A stretch of DNA of 64,000 nucleotides from Bartonella grahamii ATCC 700132 (GTDB lineage: Bacteria > Pseudomonadota > Alphaproteobacteria > Rhizobiales > Rhizobiaceae), in NCBI RefSeq assembly GCF_000518085.1, contig NZ_JACX01000009.1, forward strand, positions 36,347 to 100,346, given 5' to 3'. A model generated the notes under the pieces. The model had not been told where the DNA came from. It was given only the letters and a program-made list of their open reading frames with translations, and made no database searches. Shown one piece after another: positions 60,363-64,000 of this stretch. Each line of letters opens with the position of its first letter. Within the stretch, counting starts at the first letter, position 1. The position numbers were made by a program, and so were the translations under genes.

Positions 60363-61697
60363 TTACACCAGAGTTTCCATAAACTTAATAGGCTCTCCTT
60401 GTGAAGGTGTGACAATTTCACCTTCCCACATAACGCGCATACCACGGATAATAGTCCCAACAGGCCAACCTTTAACTTTTTGACCATCATAAGGTGTCCA
60501 ACCGGCACGCGAACCAATTAAGCCATTCGTAATAATTTCTTCTCTCTTAAGATCAACAATGGTTAAATCAGCATCGTACCCAACAGCAATGCGCCCTTTA
60601 CAGCTTATACCAAAAATACGACTAGGGCCATGTGAAGTGAGATCAACAAAACGTTCAAGAGATATTTTTCCTTCATTCACATGTGTCAACATAATTGCTG
60701 CTGTTGTTTGCACCCCTGTCATTCCTGAAGGTGAAGAGGGATAAGGTTGAAGTTTTTCTTCAAGAGTATGAGGCGCATGATCTGAGCCTAAGACATCAAT
60801 AATTCCTTGTTGAACACCGTACCAAAGAGCTTCACGGTGGCGCGACTCACGAATAGGCGGATTCATCTGAATTAATGTACCAAACTTCTTATAATCATCA
60901 GCCGTGAGAGTCAAATGATGTTGTGTCACTTCAATTGTTGCAACATCCTTATGTTTTTTTAGAAAATCAATTTCTTCTTCTGTCGAAAGATGTAACACAT
61001 GAATCCGTGCTTTCGTCTCATGGGCAATTTTTACCAAACGCTGCGTACATTTTAATGCCGCAACTTCATCACGCCAAATCGGATGTGACGATGCATCCCC
61101 TTCAATACGCAATATTTTACGCTCTTTGAGCCTCGCCTCATCTTCAGAATGAAAAGCTGCACGACGGCGTGTATTCTTCAAAATAAGGCGTACACTTTCA
61201 TCATCATCAACCAAAAGATCACCGGTAGAGGACCCCATAAAGACTTTAATTCCAGCCGCACCGGGAAGTCTTTCTAACTCAGAGAGTTCATGGGCATTTT
61301 CACGCGTTCCTCCAACCCAAAATGCAAAATCACAATGCATTCGATGAAATCCGCGTTTAACCTTATCGTTTAATGTTTCTTCTGATGTTGTCAACGGATT
61401 GGTATTAGGCATTTCAAAAACTGCCGTAACACCCCCTAACACAGCAGAATACGAGCCACTTTCCAAATCCTCCTTATATTCATTTCCTGGCTCACGAAAA
61501 TGCACTTGGCTATCAATAATTCCTGGTAAAATATGAAGCCCCATACAATCAATGACCTCACTAGCCGATGCACATGTAAGGTTGCCTATTTCAGCAATAC
61601 GACCATTTGTAATACCAATATCACGCTTGCTTCTTCCATCATGATTCACAAGTGTTGCACCTTTAAAAATTGTATCAAATGTTTTAAACATAGCCAC
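60363..61697 (-). CDS. Dihydroorotase-family amidohydrolase
   Basis: A 444-residue cyclic amidohydrolase annotated in Rhizobiales as dihydroorotase of the class I type. The carboxylated Lys lies in AGIKVFMGSSTG (K151), His ligands in HVLHLSTEEE, and Asp in GSDHAPHT. The first metal-binding motif, which is DxHxHFREPG in classical enzymes, reads DSQVHFREPG here (Gln64, His66), so one metal ligand is replaced. I recall this Gln from alphaproteobacterial homologues, so it may be a family trait. It is probably dihydroorotase or a related hydantoinase-like hydrolase. Confidence 0.8.
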   Translation of the reverse strand: MAMFKTFDTIFKGATLVNHDGRSKRDIGITNGRIAEIGNLTCASASEVIDCMGLHILPGIIDSQVHFREPGNEYKEDLESGSYSAVLGGVTAVFEMPNTNPLTTSEETLNDKVKRGFHRMHCDFAFWVGGTRENAHELSELERLPGAAGIKVFMGSSTGDLLVDDDESVRLILKNTRRRAAFHSEDEARLKERKILRIEGDASSHPIWRDEVAALKCTQRLVKIAHETKARIHVLHLSTEEEIDFLKKHKDVATIEVTQHHLTLTADDYKKFGTLIQMNPPIRESRHREALWYGVQQGIIDVLGSDHAPHTLEEKLQPYPSSPSGMTGVQTTAAIMLTHVNEGKISLERFVDLTSHGPSRIFGISCKGRIAVGYDADLTIVDLKREEIITNGLIGSRAGWTPYDGQKVKGWPVGTIIRGMRVMWEGEIVTPSQGEPIKFMETLV

Positions 61698-61755
61698 GCT
61701 CCTTACATATTGCTCACTTATCGATTATGTAACTTTGAGCAGAAAGGCAAGAACC

Positions 61756-62628
61756 ATGATTGAAAAACAAAATGCCATTTGCTTAAAAAACCGCGGGCTT
61801 ATTCAAATTACAGGCGAAGAAGCAACAGATTTTCTACAATCCTTGATCACGACAGATGTAAAAAAAATCAGTCCACAGGAACTTTTCCCTGGAGCCCTTT
61901 TATCCCCACAAGGAAAGGTTCTTGCCGATTTTCTTATCGGAAAAAAAGAAAATGGTTACCTGATTGATATCAGAATGCCTTTAGCTGATACGCTTCACCA
62001 ACGTCTGTTGCTCTATAAGCTGCGTAAAAAAGTAGAAATTACACAACCATTACAAGAGCTTGTTACGGTTTCTTTGAATAATGAATCAGATGCTTTAAAT
62101 TTTGATTCAAGTTTTATTGATAAACGCTTCCCACAAAAAGAAAAAATAATACGAATCTATGGCAAAAAACCTTTTTTGACTTCAGAATATCATGATACAT
62201 GGAATCAATTGCGTATCCGTTATGCAATTGCGGAAAGTGGTCAAGACTATGAAGTTGGTAAAGTCTTTCCTCATGATATTAATTACGATCAAATCAATGG
62301 AATCTCATTCAATAAAGGATGTTATATTGGACAAGAAATTGTTTCACGAATGCACCACCGCCGTGCAGCACGTCGCCGTATTTTTATTGTAAAAGGCCAG
62401 TGTGAATTAACCCCTCAATCTAGCATTGAAGCAGGAACAAAAGTGCTTGGCTACTTGGGAACGTGTGTAGAAAATGAGGCTCTCGCTTTAATGCGTATTG
62501 ACCACGTCAAAGATTCTATGGACCATAACATCCCCTTTACTGTAAAAAACATTCCTGTCACTATAAACATTGCTGAAAATATGAATTTTACCTTTCCTGA
62601 AAAGACTATAGAAAATACGCATGGCTAA
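61756..62628 (+). CDS. ygfZ: YgfZ/GcvT-like folate-binding protein
   Basis: Aids Fe-S protein maintenance using folate. The start at 61756 follows an AGAAAGG site and gives 290 residues; a TTG at 61735 is less likely. The GcvT-like fold has the start GLIQITGEEATDFLQSLITT and the diagnostic KGCYIGQE motif (about residue 187) with Cys. It overlaps the next gene by 8 bases. Confidence 0.92.
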   Translation: MIEKQNAICLKNRGLIQITGEEATDFLQSLITTDVKKISPQELFPGALLSPQGKVLADFLIGKKENGYLIDIRMPLADTLHQRLLLYKLRKKVEITQPLQELVTVSLNNESDALNFDSSFIDKRFPQKEKIIRIYGKKPFLTSEYHDTWNQLRIRYAIAESGQDYEVGKVFPHDINYDQINGISFNKGCYIGQEIVSRMHHRRAARRRIFIVKGQCELTPQSSIEAGTKVLGYLGTCVENEALALMRIDHVKDSMDHNIPFTVKNIPVTINIAENMNFTFPEKTIENTHG

Positions 62629-63238
62629 AGCTGAATTATTAAAAAATGGAGAAGCACGCGCTTGGCAAAGAATGCTCTCTGGACGCAGACTTGATCTTCT
62701 CAACCCTTCTCCTTTTGATGTTGAAATTGAAGATATTGCCCATGGACTTTCTCGCGTGGCACGTTGGAACGGTCAAACACGAGGGGAGCATGCTTATTCT
62801 GTTGCACAACATTCACTTTTGGTTGAACAAATATTTCAAAAACTTTTTCCACAATCGGGAAGCAACGAATGTCTTTATGCTCTTCTTCATGATGCTCCAG
62901 AATATGTCATCGGCGATATGATTTCCCCCTTTAAAGCTGTCATAGGAAACCAATATGAACGCATTGAAAAGGGCATCCAAGATGCTATCCACATGCGCTT
63001 TTCTCTTCCCGTTGATCTTTCTCAAAAACTTTTAAAAAAAATCAAACAAGCCGACCGTATCGCTGCATATTATGAAGCGATTACGCTTGCTGGATTTAGT
63101 ACAGAAGAAGCCCTTCGCTATTTTGGCTCTCCCAATAATATTTTACCCGATGATCTTAATTTATACCCCTATTCTACCCAACAAATTGAAAACGCATTTT
63201 TAACTCGCTTCAATGACTTGGACGCCCAAAGATTATAG
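62621..63238 (+). CDS. HD-domain phosphohydrolase, YfbR-like
   Basis: A 205-residue HD protein. The HD signature includes AYSVAQHSLLVEQ, LLHDAPEYVIGD with the His-Asp pair, and KQADRIAAYYEA with the distal Asp. These are the metal ligands of YfbR-type 5'-deoxynucleotidases. A nucleotide substrate is likely but unproven. Coupled to ygfZ by overlap; the pair is widely conserved in Rhizobiales. Confidence 0.85.
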   Translation: MAKAELLKNGEARAWQRMLSGRRLDLLNPSPFDVEIEDIAHGLSRVARWNGQTRGEHAYSVAQHSLLVEQIFQKLFPQSGSNECLYALLHDAPEYVIGDMISPFKAVIGNQYERIEKGIQDAIHMRFSLPVDLSQKLLKKIKQADRIAAYYEAITLAGFSTEEALRYFGSPNNILPDDLNLYPYSTQQIENAFLTRFNDLDAQRL

Positions 63239-63625
63239 ACTCTTCGCATTGTTGCTTCCCTATCATTAAAGACTCATCACACTGATTTATAATAATAATT
63301 CATTGTTTTTTCATGTTGAATGAGAGCCCCTAATATCGTGAGATTCACTCATTTCAAATCTGTTTATATTGAATCAATCAAAATCATTCTCTTGCACGTC
63401 ATAAGTGGGACCGGCATATGGGTAAAAACTTTTAAAGAAAGAATTTGAAATGTCTCTTATGAAGCGTAAAGATGCTAGTACTCTGTAAATTGTACACTTC
63501 ATAGGAGCTTTACCGTTATACCATTCACGGATAACATGTAAGTTTTATGTAAAAATAACTTGCTGTATTTATACATCTTTTTTACTGTGAGGGACGCGTA
63601 AATAAAAGTTGGGGAATAGGATTTT
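63239..63625. other. Non-coding interval with repeat copy B
   Basis: 387 bases between convergent genes, filled mainly by a dispersed repeat copy and its loosely matching tail. No gene is present. Confidence 0.6.
63280..63470 (+). repeat. Dispersed intergenic repeat, copy B
   Basis: Matches copy A over most of its length. Shared blocks are ATAATTCATTGTTTT, AATATCGTGAG, CATTTCAAA, TTGAATCAATCAAAAT, CTTGCACGTCATAAG, GGTAAAAACTTTTAAAGAAAG and AATGTCTCTTATGAA. The ATG after AAGAAAG would give a 12-codon peptide. Confidence 0.7.
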
Positions 63626-64000
63626 CTAACATTTCTCTATAAAGCACGCTTCGCACAATGTTTCTAATATTTCTTTGAAGTCTGCTAACGCTTCTTGATG
63701 TAAGCCATCTAAAAGTCTCATAAACGCAACAACAGTTTCACGTTGCAACGGAGTAGAAGGCTTTATTATGATGCTTTTTCGACACGAATAGGCTTCTTTT
63801 TTTAAGAGAGAAGCCTTCTCTTTATCTAAACCATAAAGCTCTATGATCTTTTCCTCCAATCCTACAGGAACAGATTTTTTGCCAATCTCTACAGAAGATA
63901 AAAATGCTACAGATATGTCTAATTTCTTAGCCATATCTAAAAGGCGTTCTGAGTGATCAACGCGAAGTTTACGTAAAATTTTACCAAAGGGTGTAAGCAT
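63626..64000 (-). CDS. XRE-type helix-turn-helix regulator
   Basis: A 124-residue DNA-binding protein with an N-terminal helix-turn-helix of the Cro/CI (XRE) kind: FGKILRKLRVDHSERLLDMA and the recognition helix SVAFLSSVEIGKK (about residues 30-42). A helical tail of unknown use follows. The start ATG falls exactly on the last base of the window, so an upstream start cannot be ruled out. Such proteins control phage, addiction or stress genes; the target lies outside the window. Confidence 0.75.
   Translation of the reverse strand: MLTPFGKILRKLRVDHSERLLDMAKKLDISVAFLSSVEIGKKSVPVGLEEKIIELYGLDKEKASLLKKEAYSCRKSIIIKPSTPLQRETVVAFMRLLDGLHQEALADFKEILETLCEACFIEKC

Overview
The window is AT-rich alphaproteobacterial chromosome with small-genome character. 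Housekeeping operons keep the gene order of the Rhizobiales, but long non-coding gaps and a large AIDA-like autotransporter interrupt them. Protein features and this mix of Rhizobiales synteny with missing genes point to Bartonella (Bartonellaceae). The species cannot be fixed from the sequence alone. I found no rRNA, tRNA, CRISPR array, intact insertion sequence or prophage.

Layout. 1-5.1 kb: pyrG (last few codons cut by the window edge), secG and tpiA on the minus strand, with ppiD divergent. 5.1-17 kb: a phytoene/squalene-synthase-like gene, a Mth938/DUF498 gene, yajC, a LysM-LytM lipoprotein, a pcm-like methyltransferase, serS and tatCBA, all minus, then rlmJ (+). Six gaps of about 450 to 1630 bp lie in this part. 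17-21 kb: uvrC-pgsA (+) converge on ndk (-). 21-29.5 kb: an accessory block with a 1,854-residue autotransporter whose passenger is a triplicated module, a divergent MFS transporter, and holC followed by two overlapping small membrane-protein genes. 29.9-37.4 kb: the envelope/ribosome superoperon lptF-lptG-lptD-surA-pdxA-rsmA. 37.5-43.9 kb: gmk, mltG, the fatty-acid genes fabF-acpP-fabG-fabD and a PAP2 phosphatase. 44-53 kb: rpsF-rpsR-DUF2232-rplI, then dnaB-radA-cvpA-purF-SDR. 53-59 kb: pssA-psd, an Atm1-type ABC exporter, a YetF-like protein and cysS. 59.5-64 kb: a TIGR02301-type exported protein, a dihydroorotase-family gene, ygfZ, an HD phosphohydrolase and an XRE-type regulator.

How the genes work together. 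Most serve envelope building: Sec and Tat export, outer-membrane protein and LPS assembly, phosphatidylglycerol and phosphatidylethanolamine synthesis, fatty acids, and peptidoglycan trimming or lipid-carrier recycling. The rest serve nucleotide synthesis, replication/repair and translation. The autotransporter is the clearest host-interaction candidate.

The most unusual feature is a dispersed, non-coding repeat (six copies recognised by eye, both orientations). Its core pairs a promoter-like TTGCAC/TAGATA arrangement with a purine-rich stretch, followed in several copies by a start-like ATG. Copies sit in gaps, several of which fall where Rhizobiales relatives usually carry a gene. Several proteins also look catalytically altered (LytM, Pcm-like, dihydroorotase-like). 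Synteny and gene-absence statements rest on remembered gene order in relatives, not on a search.
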